This document shows, piece by piece, positions 37,001 through 48,173 of a DNA stretch of 64,000 bases. The notes beneath the pieces are model-generated. The model was not told the DNA's origin and did not search any database. It saw only the letters and a program-made list of their open reading frames with translations. Made by a program: the position numbers and the translations under genes. Source of the DNA: Owenia fusiformis (taxonomy: Eukaryota; Annelida; Polychaeta; Sabellida; Oweniidae); NCBI GenBank assembly GCA_903813345.2, contig CAIIXF020000002.1, positions 31,984,926-32,048,925 of the forward strand, read 5' to 3'. The stretch's first letter is position 1; the number at the start of each line of letters is the position of its first letter.

Positions 37001-40000
37001 ATTTCTGAGAACATGTAGATGATTTTGAAAAAAAGAATTTAGTCAATTTGAAGCAAGTTGAAAAAATACCTTTTTGACCTTTTTTGACTTTGAGAAGGTC
37101 ATTGAAGGTCAAATGTCAAATCTAAAGTCAGATTTGAATTTCTGAGAACATGTACATGATTTTGAAAAAAAAAATTAGTCAATTTGAAGCAAGTTGAAAA
37201 AAGAACTTTTTGACCCTTTTTTGACTTTGAGAAGGTCATTGAAGGTCAAATGTCAAATCTTAAGTCAAATCTAAAGTCAGATTTGAATTTCTGAGAACAC
37301 GTAGATGATTTAGAAATTTTATTTTAGTCAATTTGAAGCAAGTTGAAAACAGACCTTTTTGACCTTTTTTGACCTTGAGAAGGTCAAATGTCAAATCTTA
37401 AGTCAGATTTGAATTTCTGAGAACACGTAGATGATTTTGAAAAAAAAATTTAGTCAATTTGAAGCAAGTTGAAAACAAACCTTTTTGACCTTTTTTTACC
37501 TTGAGAAGGTCAAATGTCAAATCTTAAGTCAGATTTGAATTTCTGAGAACACGTAGATGATTTTGAAAAAAAATTTAGTCAATTTGAAGCAAGTTGAAAA
37601 CAGACCTTTTTGACCTTTTTTGACCTTGAGAAGGTCATTGAAGGTCAAATGTCAAATCTAAAGTCAGATTTGAAGGTCAAATGTCAAATCTAAAGTCAAA
37701 TCTAAAGTCAGATTTGAATTTCTGAGAACATGTAGATGATTTTGAAAAAAAATTTAGTCAATGTGAAGCAAGTTGAAAAAATACCTTTTTGACCTTGAGA
37801 AGGTCAAATGTCAAAACTTAAGTCAGATTTGAACTTCTGAGAACATGTAGCTGATTTAGAAAAAAATTGAAGTCAGTCTAAACAGTATTTGTTAAGTTAT
37901 AGGAAGTTGTAAGAAATTGTTACAGACGCCATAACAATATGTCACCACTTTTGGTGGTGACATAAAAAATCAAATTCTTCATGTGAAACCATGCATGGGT
38001 TTATTATTTGATGATGGGAGGTTGAGAGATATGTCATTTAACACTGGTGTAGTACCTCAATGATATTCAACAAGGCTACATATTTTAGGTGTCCAAAAAA
38101 CCCTGCCTTATTTTGACACAATGAAGAAAATAAGAGTAGTTATAGAATATACAGAGACCAACCAAAAATAGGATTGAAAGTACTGCTAATTTTGGAAAAC
38201 TCCTAGAGATTTGTTTTTTTAATATTAGAGAGTTTAAGCTTGCAATATTTTCATAACCTAAACAGGGATGGAAAATATTTAAGCGAAGCATTTGCATGGG
38301 CGATCGGTCACACGTATAGGTTGGCCTTTCGATTTTATATGCAAGCTTGAACTCCCTAATATTACAGTATTTACAACCTGTAACATCATATGCTTTATTT
38401 GTGCAGTGAAGTTGGAAGGGTTTTTTGGAAAGGTATATTTACTATTACAGGGTGGGCCAAAAAAACGCCACTTTTTTTTCAAGACACTATAACTTTTTTA
38501 TTTTCCAACCTACATACCCCAAATTTTGCAGTTATATAGTGCCAAGGATTCTTAGTAATAATATAATGTAACAAGTCCTTCAACTGGGATTATATTTGAT
38601 CTAAAAAGAGGAGTTCAATTGGTTCGCCACCCCTTTTGATGATAGATTTTAGTTTTAGTCGCCTTGCTGATATAGCAGTATCAATGAAATGTTAGCTATA
38701 TTTTTTCAATGTGTCTTAATTGCCAGCTTAAGTAAAGCAATTTTTTAGATTGGGAGCCTTCATACCATCTCCTGGAGACCTCCCCATGCCCTATACTCAC
38801 TTAGGTTTGAATAAAGGCTATTAGCTTGCGGTCATCAGGGCGTATCAGTTTAGGAACATTATGCAAATTATGCTTATTTCTCATGGCACACCACATGTTT
38901 AAGTGAGATGCTGGTGACATATTTTATTCAAGTAAAAGTGTATAATTCATGATCAATGGCTAGATAACAACCTCAAGTTTCATTTGGTATGTGAATTATG
39001 ATTTTGTATCAAGAATTAAAAAATTTATAGCATTTTGAAAAAAAGTGGCGTTTTTTTGGCCCACCCTGTATATGTATGTTATCAGAGCCCTTAATGAGAA
39101 CACCTTGCAATGTGAACACCGCTCAATATGAACACTTTAAGCTTTCCCCATAGATTTCACCAAATTTAGGTGTTACAGTTAATCTTACCTAAGAAGTATG
39201 GATAATATGAGGTGAAGCAGGTAATGAGGAACTTAATGAGGTCCAAATCCTGAAACAAGAGGAAAAATATATGTAATCATGTGACTCAATACTCTCTCTG
39301 GTCATGCCATTTTGTAGCTTTTCTCTTTAGCTGATGTCATTGCAATATCAATTGTAACGTTAAATGACTAGTCAAGCAACAAGCCCTTGTGACCGACCAC
39401 TACACACCAAACCTCCCCACTGGTGATAAAGTAGATAAATAGGGTTCCAGTCTTGAAGCAAGACTATTCAATGACTATTTGTTTCAAAATTTTCAGAAAT
39501 AAATCCACAGTAGGCCTCCCCATTTCCAGATCCATCCCTGGGATTTTAATCAACTCAGGTTAATATAAAGTACATGCACTTACCATATTGCTGAGGCCAG
39601 CATCAGTCATATCCATGAGGACAACAACTTGTACATCAGGGGTTTGTCTATGGTGTTTGTCCATCCAGTATGCCAGAAACTTCTTTGCAGTTGGTAGCAT
39701 CTGTGGGTCTTTCTTCACAAATTTTATTCGGAAAAACACTGAAAATATCATAGGGGATTCACAAATATGGTAGAAAGTGTCATGCGGAACACCTCTTTAA
39801 GTGGAACACCTGTTTGAGTGGAACATCTCTTCAAGTAGAACACTTTCCATAGTCCCATAACCATTTTTTATTTGTTACAGATGCTAAATACCAAACACAA
39901 ACCGCCAAACATTGTCCACAAAAAAGTTGGAGAGTATACCAATATGTCACCCTTCTGGTCATGCCATTTACCATTAGAATCACTAGACCACCCAACATAG

Positions 40001-41749
40001 ACTATTTTTGGTGCGTACGCACTGTACTTACTTATGGGATGTCCATCTTTATCATGGTTGTGATAGTATATTCCACCTCTCTCTAGCCACTCTGCTGGGA
40101 AAGACTTATCAGTCAGATCTATAAGAAAAAGTCAATACTAGTAAATATCATGAATTCAAACATGCCAAGTTTGTCTTAGCGAATCAGCTTTGAGTGTTTC
40201 AGTGCATTAATTCAATGTATATAAAGAGTCATGTCACCACAGTGCATTTTGGTTTCATAAAGAACTGAACTGTCATTTCCTTTTAAGTATTTACAATATT
40301 TGAATTTGTAATAAAGAACCCTGTTACATGTATAATTTTTTATTAAATTTAAAAGCTTTCATTCCTGATAATGTACTTGAAGGTTCCGCTCCATCGTGTA
40401 TTATGTGTACGGGTTGGTACATGAACTCAAGCTTTTAAATAGACAAAGTCAACTAATTCAGGATTCTTTTTTCCTCATCCTCTTAAGCAGGTATCCAGAA
40501 TCCGTACCTCCTTCTTCCCCCTGCTATAACCAATTTGGAAGCACCCGATTAAACTGAATCACGTGATCTAATTATGCGCAATGACTTGTACATGATTTCT
40601 TCGCAGTGTTGCGACAGCCAATCAGATTGCGAGTTCTTAATCGGGGAAATGCTAACTGCTTATAGCAGGGTGTAAGAAGATATTCTGGATTTTGAAGCCC
40701 TGTGATCGGAGGATGTTTTTCCTTAAATAATCAACCATTTTCCACCATTGATAAAAACTGTCCAAATTTTGCTTCATTTCGTGAAAATTTTACTCTAGGC
40801 TCATTCCATACATATACACAGAGTATACATATACATTACTTTGTAAATAATATCCAAAGATGAACAAAATTGACTTCGTTTTATATACAGTATAACCTGT
40901 CTTAGTGAACACCTCTCTCTAGTGAACGCCGTCTCTAATCCATACCCTAACTGCACACATACTCTACAGACTTCTATATAAATTACCTTCTCTATAGTGA
41001 ACACCTACCAACCCCGAACGTTTGTTCTTCTCAATAAATTTTCAATGGTTTTACTTAGGTATATCAAAGATGTTTACATTAACAACTGTATGTTGCAGGA
41101 TGCACATTCTAAAGTCTTTAAACACCACTTCTTTTGGTTGGTAGTTTACAGTACAAACTATCTGACATTACTACTATACCATTGATTTCCAACTCTTTCC
41201 GAAACTTCAGTGTTGTATCAACCATGCTCACGGCTCCATCTATGTTTCCCTTGTGGTGTTTCATGAAGCAATGTGCATAAACGTCATCGTTGTTGAACCG
41301 CTCGACGTCTCGTTCATCGTAAGCATCTAGTGCTAATTGATCTGGAACATCAAGATATCCGAATATACAACCCTCTTTTTATTTTCACTCTGATCAATTT
41401 GAAGTGTTGAACATAGCTGTACAAAGGTATACATCCATGATTTGAAAATAACATTTGAATATGACATGATAGTCTACTAAATCATCTTTTATCGAGTCCT
41501 GATTCATGAGCGAATTAGGCTAGCCTATCATCATTGGTGCCTTTGAAATGTGAAAATTTTACCTGCAAATTGTTCTTGAAATTTTTCACGAAGTTCTGGT
41601 ACCATATGTCGATAATCCTAAAACGTAAGAAGTGCAATTGTTATAATATGACACAAAGTATATGTGAAAGATACGACAGTTACTATTTAATATGATAATA
41701 TGCTTATATTTGAGATAATAAGAAAAATAAAAAACACCTGATTTGTCAT
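31096..41749 (-). CDS. MOSPD2: MOSPD2: CRAL-TRIO and MSP domain ER-anchored contact-site protein
   Basis: Coding exons in transcript order: 41749-41738, 41617-41563, 41341-41180, 40118-40032, 39738-39584, 39249-39189, 36464-36426, then either 35978-35854 (8a) or 35431-35307 (8b), 34923-34774, 34425-34069, 33834-33728, 33437-33341, 33026-32930, 32480-32351, 31880-31769, 31281-31096. With one exon 8 the sum is 1,932 nt (643 aa), in frame. Residues 1-232 form a CRAL-TRIO lipid-binding domain (ARDVER-like YDERDVERF; ending in MGGT). Exons 9-10 give a Ser- then Glu-rich disordered linker, longer than in vertebrates (human total 518 aa). Exons 11-14 form the MSP domain, with KTTSPERYRVKPS like the FFAT-binding face of VAP proteins. 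A C-terminal hydrophobic helix (about 603-622) anchors it in the ER. The family tethers ER to other organelles through FFAT-motif partners. Confidence 0.93.
31921..32044. repeat. Dispersed MITE family copy in MOSPD2 intron 14
   Basis: Runs from AAGGCATTAACATGCAAAAT through ATTTGTTACAGACACC and GTCCACAAAAAGATGGAGAC to ATGTCACTATTTGTGGTAGT. One of the more complete short copies of the family; non-coding. Confidence 0.65.
35307..35431 (-). CDS. MOSPD2: MOSPD2 exon 8b (alternative end of CRAL-TRIO domain)
   Basis: A 125-nt exon, acceptor CTCTATTTCCAG, donor GTAAGT, phase 1 in and phase 0 out. It encodes AIWKLIKSWLSQEEQESVKM continuing to YMGGT. Conserved positions shared with 8a include both Trp residues, the VKK triplet and the terminal MGGT. 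If 8a and 8b were spliced together the reading frame would shift and meet a TGA within 8b, so only one can be used per functional mRNA. Confidence 0.85.
35854..35978 (-). CDS. MOSPD2: MOSPD2 exon 8a (alternative end of CRAL-TRIO domain)
   Basis: A 125-nt exon, acceptor AAATTTTGCAG, donor GTAAGA, entering in phase 1 and leaving in phase 0. It encodes AVWRVIQGWLSERQREKIKF continuing to HMGGT (42 residues including the split first codon). It matches the C-terminal lobe of the human MOSPD2 CRAL-TRIO domain. Its length and phases are identical to exon 8b; 18 of 42 residues are the same. Confidence 0.85.
35995..36066. repeat. 20-bp tandem repeat just upstream of MOSPD2 exon 8a acceptor
   Basis: ATCTAGTTACAAGA recurs at 20-bp spacing (35995, 36015, 36035, with a degenerate start at 36055 and another ATCTAG at 36061). 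On the transcribed minus strand this gives CTTGTAACTAGAT units 15-90 nt upstream of the 8a acceptor, the usual branch-point zone. Further TAGTTAC words occur near 36,090 and 36,130. Confidence 0.75.
36573..37967. repeat. MITE internally expanded into a satellite of about 125-180 bp units
   Basis: The outer ends match the dispersed MITE family (ACAAGGCATTAACATG at the left; CCATAACAATATGTCACCAC then GGTGGTGACAT at the right). Between them are about nine copies of a unit beginning AGTCAATTTGAAGCAAGTTG and continuing through GACCTTGAGAAGGTC, CAAATGTCAAATCTAAAGTC and TTTCTGAGAACATGTAGATG. Unit starts are near 36,629, 36,769, 36,904, 37,042, 37,176, 37,327, 37,454, 37,579 and 37,757. It lies in MOSPD2 intron 6. 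Confidence 0.85.
38448..39068. mobile_element. Non-autonomous DNA transposon with about 30-bp inverted repeats and TA flanks
   Basis: The left end CAGGGTGGGCCAAAAAAACG (38448 onward) is the reverse complement of the right end CGTTTTTTTGGCCCACCCTG (to 39068). Both are flanked by TA. The 620-bp interior has no transposase frame. Located in MOSPD2 intron 6. Confidence 0.8.
39868..39962. repeat. Dispersed MITE family fragment in MOSPD2 intron 4
   Basis: ATTTGTTACAGATGC followed by GTCCACAAAAAAGTTGGAGA and CCAATATGTCACC matches the right half of the family. The adjacent stretch 39,780-39,845 has repeated GGAACACCT words. Confidence 0.5.
40478..40698. mobile_element. Hairpin MITE in MOSPD2 intron 3
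   Basis: The left arm at 40492-40527 (ATCCAGAATCCGTACCTCCT then CTGCTATA) is matched by the inverted right arm at 40661-40697 (TATAGCAGGGTGTAAGAAGA then TCTGGAT). Inner arms also pair (CCCGATTAA against TTAATCGGG). A tiny derivative retaining only the two outer arms is at 53,222-53,292. Confidence 0.7.
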
Positions 41750-42029
41750 TTTCTACTTCCGGGTTAGAAAGTGTATTTTACGGATAGGTGTACTCTAGAT
41801 CTAGTCATTTCTCGCATTACCGTACGCATCACTAAGCACGAACTTCTGCCAAACTGTTTTCCACTTGATTTCTGTGGGGCAGTAGAATATAAAAATTCTT
41901 CTCATGATATTGCTCTTCTAGACTTTAGGCCAGTCGGAATTTTATGATTCGAAATTTACATCTTTTCGCGGAAATTTTGATACTCAAAAATTTAGAATCT
42001 CAACACTTTCGACGTTTTACGATGGGATC
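41750..42029. promoter_or_regulatory. MOSPD2/FANCB bidirectional promoter
   Basis: Only 280 bp lie between the divergent start codons. An ETS-type motif ACTTCCGGG (41755-41763) sits beside the MOSPD2 ATG; ETS/GABP sites are common in bidirectional promoters (general knowledge). No TATA box is evident. The same head-to-head arrangement exists for human MOSPD2 and FANCB at Xp22.2 (from memory). Confidence 0.65.
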
Positions 42030-45000
42030 ATGCCAGGTATTGGCGGATCTATTGTGGCGCTTGGTGCTTCGTTATATAATGTTGGATTAGAGCCCAAAAC
42101 AGTTGAAAACAGAACCTCGATATGCGTGGAATCACATCGGATAGAAGTGGACAAGTTTAGAATAAAAGTTGTGTCGAAAGTGAAACCGAAAGTAAAGGAT
42201 CAAAATTACAAAAGTGAAGTTTTAGCTCTGGGTGTTGTTCATGTGAAGATATTGCAAGATGAGCTTGTTTGTATTGTTTGGAAATTACTTTCTGGACCAA
42301 ATGGACAGTCTAGAAAAGAAGTCACACATTATGTTTCAATTCTAATTGAAGACAATGAATTGCAAACAATCGGAACATTGGCGACAACTGAAGATGACCG
42401 ATGTGGTGATATTTTATTATGTGATGGGCCAATATGTATTTGGAGGGATACGTCACATCTAATTATTAATCACTTGAAAGAAAATGCTTTTGAGCAGATC
42501 AAACATAAAATATTTGTAAATAATGCGGTGGATAATCTTCATATCCTCACCCATAACCGTGTCTCACGTCTTGAAACAATTATTTTACTGAAAGTGTCGC
42601 TTCCAAAAGAAAATACTTCAGCAGATGATGATTGGCCTCAGATAACAGATAGCTGTGATGTCACAACCATTGTGATGGCTGTTTCTTTTAACACAAACTC
42701 AGCACATGTACAAACACTACTTCACTGCAATTTTATCCCTGATATTTATGCATCAATAATCGTCAGCATTTTAGCAAATATACAAGTGAAGAAACGGCAA
42801 CATTCTCAGTCAGTGACCCAGAATGAATACACTTCTGAAATCTATGCTACAACCAATTTGGCTCAACTCCTAGAGTTTATAGATGGCGATGTTACACGGT
42901 GCATTGACTTGTGTTATATGAACATTTTGAGAATAGACAAGTTTGAAGCGTATGGGGGACTCGAGTATATTGTCTTGGCCAATCTGAATGATGAAGATGG
43001 TTGGGATATATTAATTGTGCAATGCAGAACATTTGAGGTACACATACATGAACATCACATGAACCTTCAGATTAACCCTTTCACGACGATAGGCTCCATA
43101 TGGAGCCCTATTATGTAATATCTTTCAGAACGAAAAGGCTCCTTTTGGCACCATTATTATATAATATATACATCAATGAAATGACAATATCTCCAGTTCT
43201 ATTCAGTATTTTTACACCAAATTTTGACAAATTGTAATTTGATAATTCTTACTAGAAATTGTATTTCAGTGATAAAATTCAAGGTATAGGTCCCGGGGTG
43301 AAGGTAATTTGCAGTTTTCCCCTCAAAACTGCTCTTACTTATCTGTCATGAGGGCCAACATTTTCCTCTAAATATTCACGTCGGGAAAGGGTTAAAGACT
43401 ATTTAGAAGAGATCAATATATAACAAAGAGCGACTGCCTATTGTTTAAATATCTAAAATGATAAAGCTTATATAATTTCTCCGTGACATCATTTTAATAA
43501 CAAATTAATGTACAATGCGAAAAATTGTTCAGAAAAAATTTAGAAAAATTTATATGACGTGGTATTGATCTGTTCCAGGTGTTCAAGACTTACCATAGCC
43601 CCCACCAGGCCTTCATTAGTGACTTTGTTAGTTGCGGAACTGATCAACTCCTCATTCTCAATGACACACTTGAGCGCAACAGTTTTATTCTGACAGATTT
43701 TGGTGCGCATATTATAGATTCAAGTCAGGTGAGAATAATAGGTTTTAGAGTATACTGTAACACATTTAGTACACATACCGTTAAACATACATGCAGTTGT
43801 GTGTCCTCAATTAAAGTGTAAAAATATGCCTATCTTTAAAGGCCTGGTCAGTCCATTCTATTATGGTAAGTAGCATCCTTATGAACAGATTTTAACTCTA
43901 AGACCCTTTAGAGTTATTTTCTCCTTTTCAGTTTTAATGAATTGGACATTTCTGCATCTTATCTTAAGTAACTTTTCGCTGTTATTGATCAGATATCTCA
44001 AGTAGTATTGTAGTAAAGTAGGATTGTAAGTATGTACAATAGCATGGTTTTTACGTCACAACCACAAGTAGTGACATATTGTTATAGTCTCTAACTTTTT
44101 TGTGGACAGCAGTTGGTGTTCACTTGGACCATTCGGAGTTCAGTGGTTGATGGTGGGTGTCTGTAACAAATGTTGCATCTGTAACCAATAGCAGGTGGTG
44201 ACATTGTGCATGTGAATGCCTTGTTGAAGATTATTGCATTTACTTGCTCTATCCTTTCTTTCACCTTTAACTACCAGTAAAACTATTTATTTCTTTGGCC
44301 TACTCACCTATTATATGCATGTTTCAGGTTGTGGATCAGGTACCTGATGCAAAAGATGAAAATAATACAAGCAATAATCTCCAGTCTGTCATAGAAGCCT
44401 TACAATCCAGACTTCAGGTACCATGATAGTTATTATTGCCTCTATTTATGTATTAATAGGATTTATATTTTGATCAAGTATCCATTTGAGTATTTTTTAA
44501 GTAAAAAATATTTCCTTTCATTTGGTGATTGTGCAGGGATATTTCAAGAATATGAACTTTTAATGTCAATCAACTTTTATCACCAATGTCTGCACAAAAA
44601 TTAGTAATCTTTGTCTTGTTTGTATTGTTTACTGGGATTTTTGTTTGTATGTTCTTTATTACTAGGCAACTGTGGAGGAAGTGACTGTTGCTAAGCAACT
44701 AGCAGTGGACAAGCAACAGCTCATTGATGATACCTGTGTTGCTATTAAGCATATGACACTAGGAACAGAATCACCATGGACACATGAAAATAAGGTAAAA
44801 CACAAGTTAAACACTTACCAGTGTCCAGGAAGTGAAAGGGGCACACATGGAAAATGGTTGCACCCCACCAAAACCTGGCCATTGGTCTAGAATCATTGTA
44901 AAATGAACACCCATTTTGTCTCTTTTTCGAAATAATTTTAACGAAATGGACATTAAAATCTAAATGCAAAAAACGTTCTAAAGAGAATGATTGTCCATAT

Positions 45001-47455
45001 AATAATTGGCCTCAGATTACATGTACTTGTATTATTCTGTACTTTTTTCTTCAGAGTGTTGACATGGTCACCTTAACAGGAGGACCTCCTCCACAGGAGA
45101 TTATTACCCACAATGCTTATCCTGGAACTAATGTTAACCCTCTCACTCCCAAAGCTGTTAACAAGTGGTATAGAATATTGGGGGACAAGTGGATCATTGG
45201 CCTGGAGGTGGTTAATACATTAGAAAGGTACCTACTACTTGTGATATGATTACTGAATATGATTCAGATAGATAACAGATAAAATAAAGATCCAAAGAGA
45301 CGATTCTTGGAAAATAACACCTGACATGTAAAATCATAAAATCTGATCCACAAACAAATACCTATATATAATTATAAGCTTTATGTCAATTAACAACATA
45401 ATCTGATATTCTCACATTACTGCCAAACCATTTTGTATTTGAGCACATTGGATATTTTATTAAACCACTGTATTTCTTCAATGAAATCCCTTGATGGGTC
45501 ATTATGCACATTGCAAGCAAAAACAATTCCTGCAAAATTATTTAAATTAGTCATGTTTAAATTTTTCTTCCAGAGAGATTCATATCATTGGTGTCACAGC
45601 ACATAGCAACAGTAAAACCACTGCTACCATGGGAACCACTGAATCAACCTGTAAAATAGTAACATTGAGTCAAAATCGACAACCTAAAGACTTCTTGGAA
45701 CAAACAAAAGACAATACAACATCATCTACTGTAGACAAACCACTCAACCCAAATGACCATGTGACAATCTTAGTCATTCTAGATGTGCCAAACTTTCTGT
45801 ATGAATCGTCACATACTGTTGATTTATTGCTTCATTGGGGAGAGAACATTGATGGAGATATGAACAACAAGTTCACATGTCATCTAGGACCTGCATGCAT
45901 CAGTGCTGAGGATATAGTCAGTTGTAAATATAACACAGAGCCCACTATTGGTAAAATTGAATCTTTAGGTATGAATATTGCTAAGAACATTTTTATTTTT
46001 ATGTCAACACCAAAAGTTGTAACACATTGTTGTCTCAATCTTTTTTTGTGGACAGTGGTTGGTGTCCAGCATTCAGCGATTGGTGTTTGGTGGAGGTGGT
46101 TGGTGTCTAACAAATGGCAACTGGTTACATTTTGCATGTTGATGCCTTGTTTAGGTGATTGTTGTCAATTATTGTTATTATCCATCATGGCCTTTGATCG
46201 TTTTCTCTTATGCCTCCATGTTCATACTTAAAAAATACAAATCTATTAATATTAAAGTTCAATTTTGTGAACATATGAGAAATATAGCCAGGTATACAGA
46301 ATTCTATTTATTGTTTGATTACAGATACAGCAGATGAAGTGCAAAAAACAAAACTTTGTTTAGATGCTACTCAAATAACAACTCAGTTAGAAATCCAGAG
46401 TCAGTTCACGCACCCTGCACTGCAAAGTATTCTTGGGAAAATTGGATTTGTCTGGAGTGACACCTATCTGTACATAATGGAAACAGGAATGCTGAAGAAT
46501 GTGAGGGTGGAGATTCAAGCCAGAAAACTTAGACTGACCATGGTGGTCATTTACTCCAAGTAAGAGAGTTTATTTGTTTGTTAATTTGTGTTTTAATGAA
46601 AGATTTTTTTTTTCAAGCAAATCAACTGTTTGGCAGTTCAAAATTAACAATAAAGTTTATTCATTTCTTTCACTTTTTGAGGCTACTACAAAGTCAGTTC
46701 AGCAGTTGTTTGGTATAAAGCCTGTCTCTGTATGCAGAAATAGTACCAACTTGGCACCAAGAAAGCTCAGTTCTTTTTTATTTATGAAGTTGACTCCTAA
46801 TCAATTGGCAGTTATAGGCAGTTGCTTCATAAAAGATTCATAGAATAAATGTTATATCTTGACTTAATGTAAATTGATTAATTAATATTAATAGATATTA
46901 TATCTTGACTTAATATGGATACTGAAATGGTATCAATTTGGCACTATTTTACACCAACTTTTTCTGCAAAAATGGTACAATGCAGATTTGATATTATGTT
47001 TCAGCGATCACAGACAGTTACTACTGCTGGTACAAATGCTGTATAAACTGTTACCTAGTGACTGTAAAATATCTCTGAGTCACCACAGCAACCATTCTGC
47101 CATAGCAACTGCATTAGATGCCATAACAACAGAAGCAAATTATCAGGCAATAGCATTGAGAAAAATGATTGCTAATTCCAATCAAATTCAGTCTAAAACA
47201 GAGACATTTCCAAGTAATGACACTGGACCAATAGACACGAAAAATGCGGACACAGAAATCATGGCGTTTGAAAATATGGATAAAGGTGATATTGCTGCTA
47301 ATAATCTGAGCAGTAGACGAATATTTATGAAACAGAGAAAAGAACATACAAAATCACAAAGCCTCATATCCTCGGAAGAATTTAACAGTTTTAGGACAAA
47401 TTTACAAAAACTTGGAGGAATAACAGATGAGGCCATGTGTGCTATTGATAAATGA
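42030..47455 (+). CDS. FANCB: FANCB: Fanconi anaemia core-complex subunit
   Basis: Eight coding exons: 42030-43037, 43579-43728, 44328-44417, 44666-44794, 45055-45227, 45574-45968, 46325-46559, 47005-47455 (2,631 nt, 876 aa; human 859 aa). All junctions are GT/AG with matching phases. Recognisable blocks compared with vertebrate FANCB: DILLCDGPICIWRD in exon 1, SDFVSCGTDQLLIL and ILTDFG in exon 2, NKWYRILGDKWIIGLEV in exon 5, and LVQMLYKLLPSDCKIS in exon 8, in the same order as the human protein. FANCB scaffolds the FANCB-FANCL-FAAP100 module that monoubiquitinates FANCD2/FANCI in interstrand crosslink repair. Exon 1 encodes the predicted beta-propeller part; the C-terminus is helical and polar. 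An out-of-frame ATG (42022) with a 22-codon frame overlaps the chosen start. Identity is firm from ordered motifs and overall length; the exact N-terminus is less certain. Confidence 0.9.
43072..43396. mobile_element. MITE-like element after the FANCB exon 1 donor
   Basis: TTAACCCTTTCACGACG (43073 onward) is matched inverted by CGTCGGGAAAGGGTTAA (to 43395). It starts only about 35 bp inside intron 1 and makes exon 1 look longer than it is, because the frame stays open into it until 43118. A diverged relative may lie near 19,219. Confidence 0.55.
44060..44225. repeat. Dispersed MITE family copy in FANCB intron 2
   Basis: AAGTAGTGACATATTGTTAT through CTTTTTTGTGGACAGCAGTT and GTGTCTGTAACAAATG to TTGTGCATGTGAATGCCTTG, the reverse orientation of the copy at 31,921-32,044. 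Confidence 0.65.
46000..46155. repeat. Dispersed MITE family copy in FANCB intron 6
   Basis: Occupies nearly half of the 356-bp intron 6 (45,969-46,324), containing TTTTTTTGTGGACAGTGGTT and GTGTCTAACAAATGGCAACT then TTTGCATGTTGATGCCTTG. Its open frame produces a spurious C-terminal extension of exon 6. Confidence 0.65.
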
Positions 47456-48173
47456 GTAGACTCACATACCATGGCAGTCATGCCTTTCAAGAAATAATAT
47501 AATTACTGTAGAAGATGGAATGGCAAAGAATGAAGCTGTTCACTATAGCTGAACATTGAATGACGTACTTTGTTTAGTTTAAAGGGCTACAACATTTTGG
47601 TTCACCCTATATTCAATACATCCAAATGTATGAGTATGTATCAAAATGTGAGAACTGGTTATCAAGTTTAAATAATTGTTTCCTGTGAAATTTCAACTCA
47701 TGTTTCTGTTTTAGTAAAATTGATAATATATTTAAATAAATATTGAATAAGCCAGAAATTATCATACCATTTTTCTCAGTATTGTTAAAAAAAGAAAAGA
47801 AGTTTTCATAAAGGTAATTGGATTTTTCAAATTTGGACCACCGGAGAATTACTAAGTTCAAAGCCTTCAGCATGACTGACATTCATAATACTCTATTGAA
47901 TTGCTATAGTGTTACTCTATATATCAACATTTGTAAATATGCTTTTCTTTATTTTTCTATCAATCAGATTATTGCACATCAAATCTACATGAAAATGTAT
48001 AATATCTAAATAATATACCATTGGTGCATATTAGCATGGATGAATCTTGAAATCCATAAAAAGGCCAGTTTCAATGACATCTATCTGTTTAAATATATCG
48101 ACTAATATCATTCAATCCACTTCCTCTACTATCAGACTGCTTGTAGTAATTCACATAGAACGCAGATTCGCAA
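47456..48173. other. Convergent 3' ends of FANCB and the SLC5 gene
   Basis: A plus-strand AATAAA at 47735-47740 is a plausible FANCB polyadenylation signal. A minus-strand AATAAA (TTTATT 47948-47953) is a plausible SLC5 one. The two would leave about 200 bp between transcripts. No other feature is seen. Confidence 0.5.

Noticed and set aside
43038-43118. Continuation of FANCB exon 1 frame to a stop at 43118
   Set aside because: A donor at 43038 joins in phase to the next exon with conserved FANCB sequence, and the extension runs into a MITE end.
46574-46843. An 89-codon plus-strand frame in FANCB intron 7
   Set aside because: No similarity recognised, and it lies between well-defined exons 7 and 8 whose phases match each other directly.
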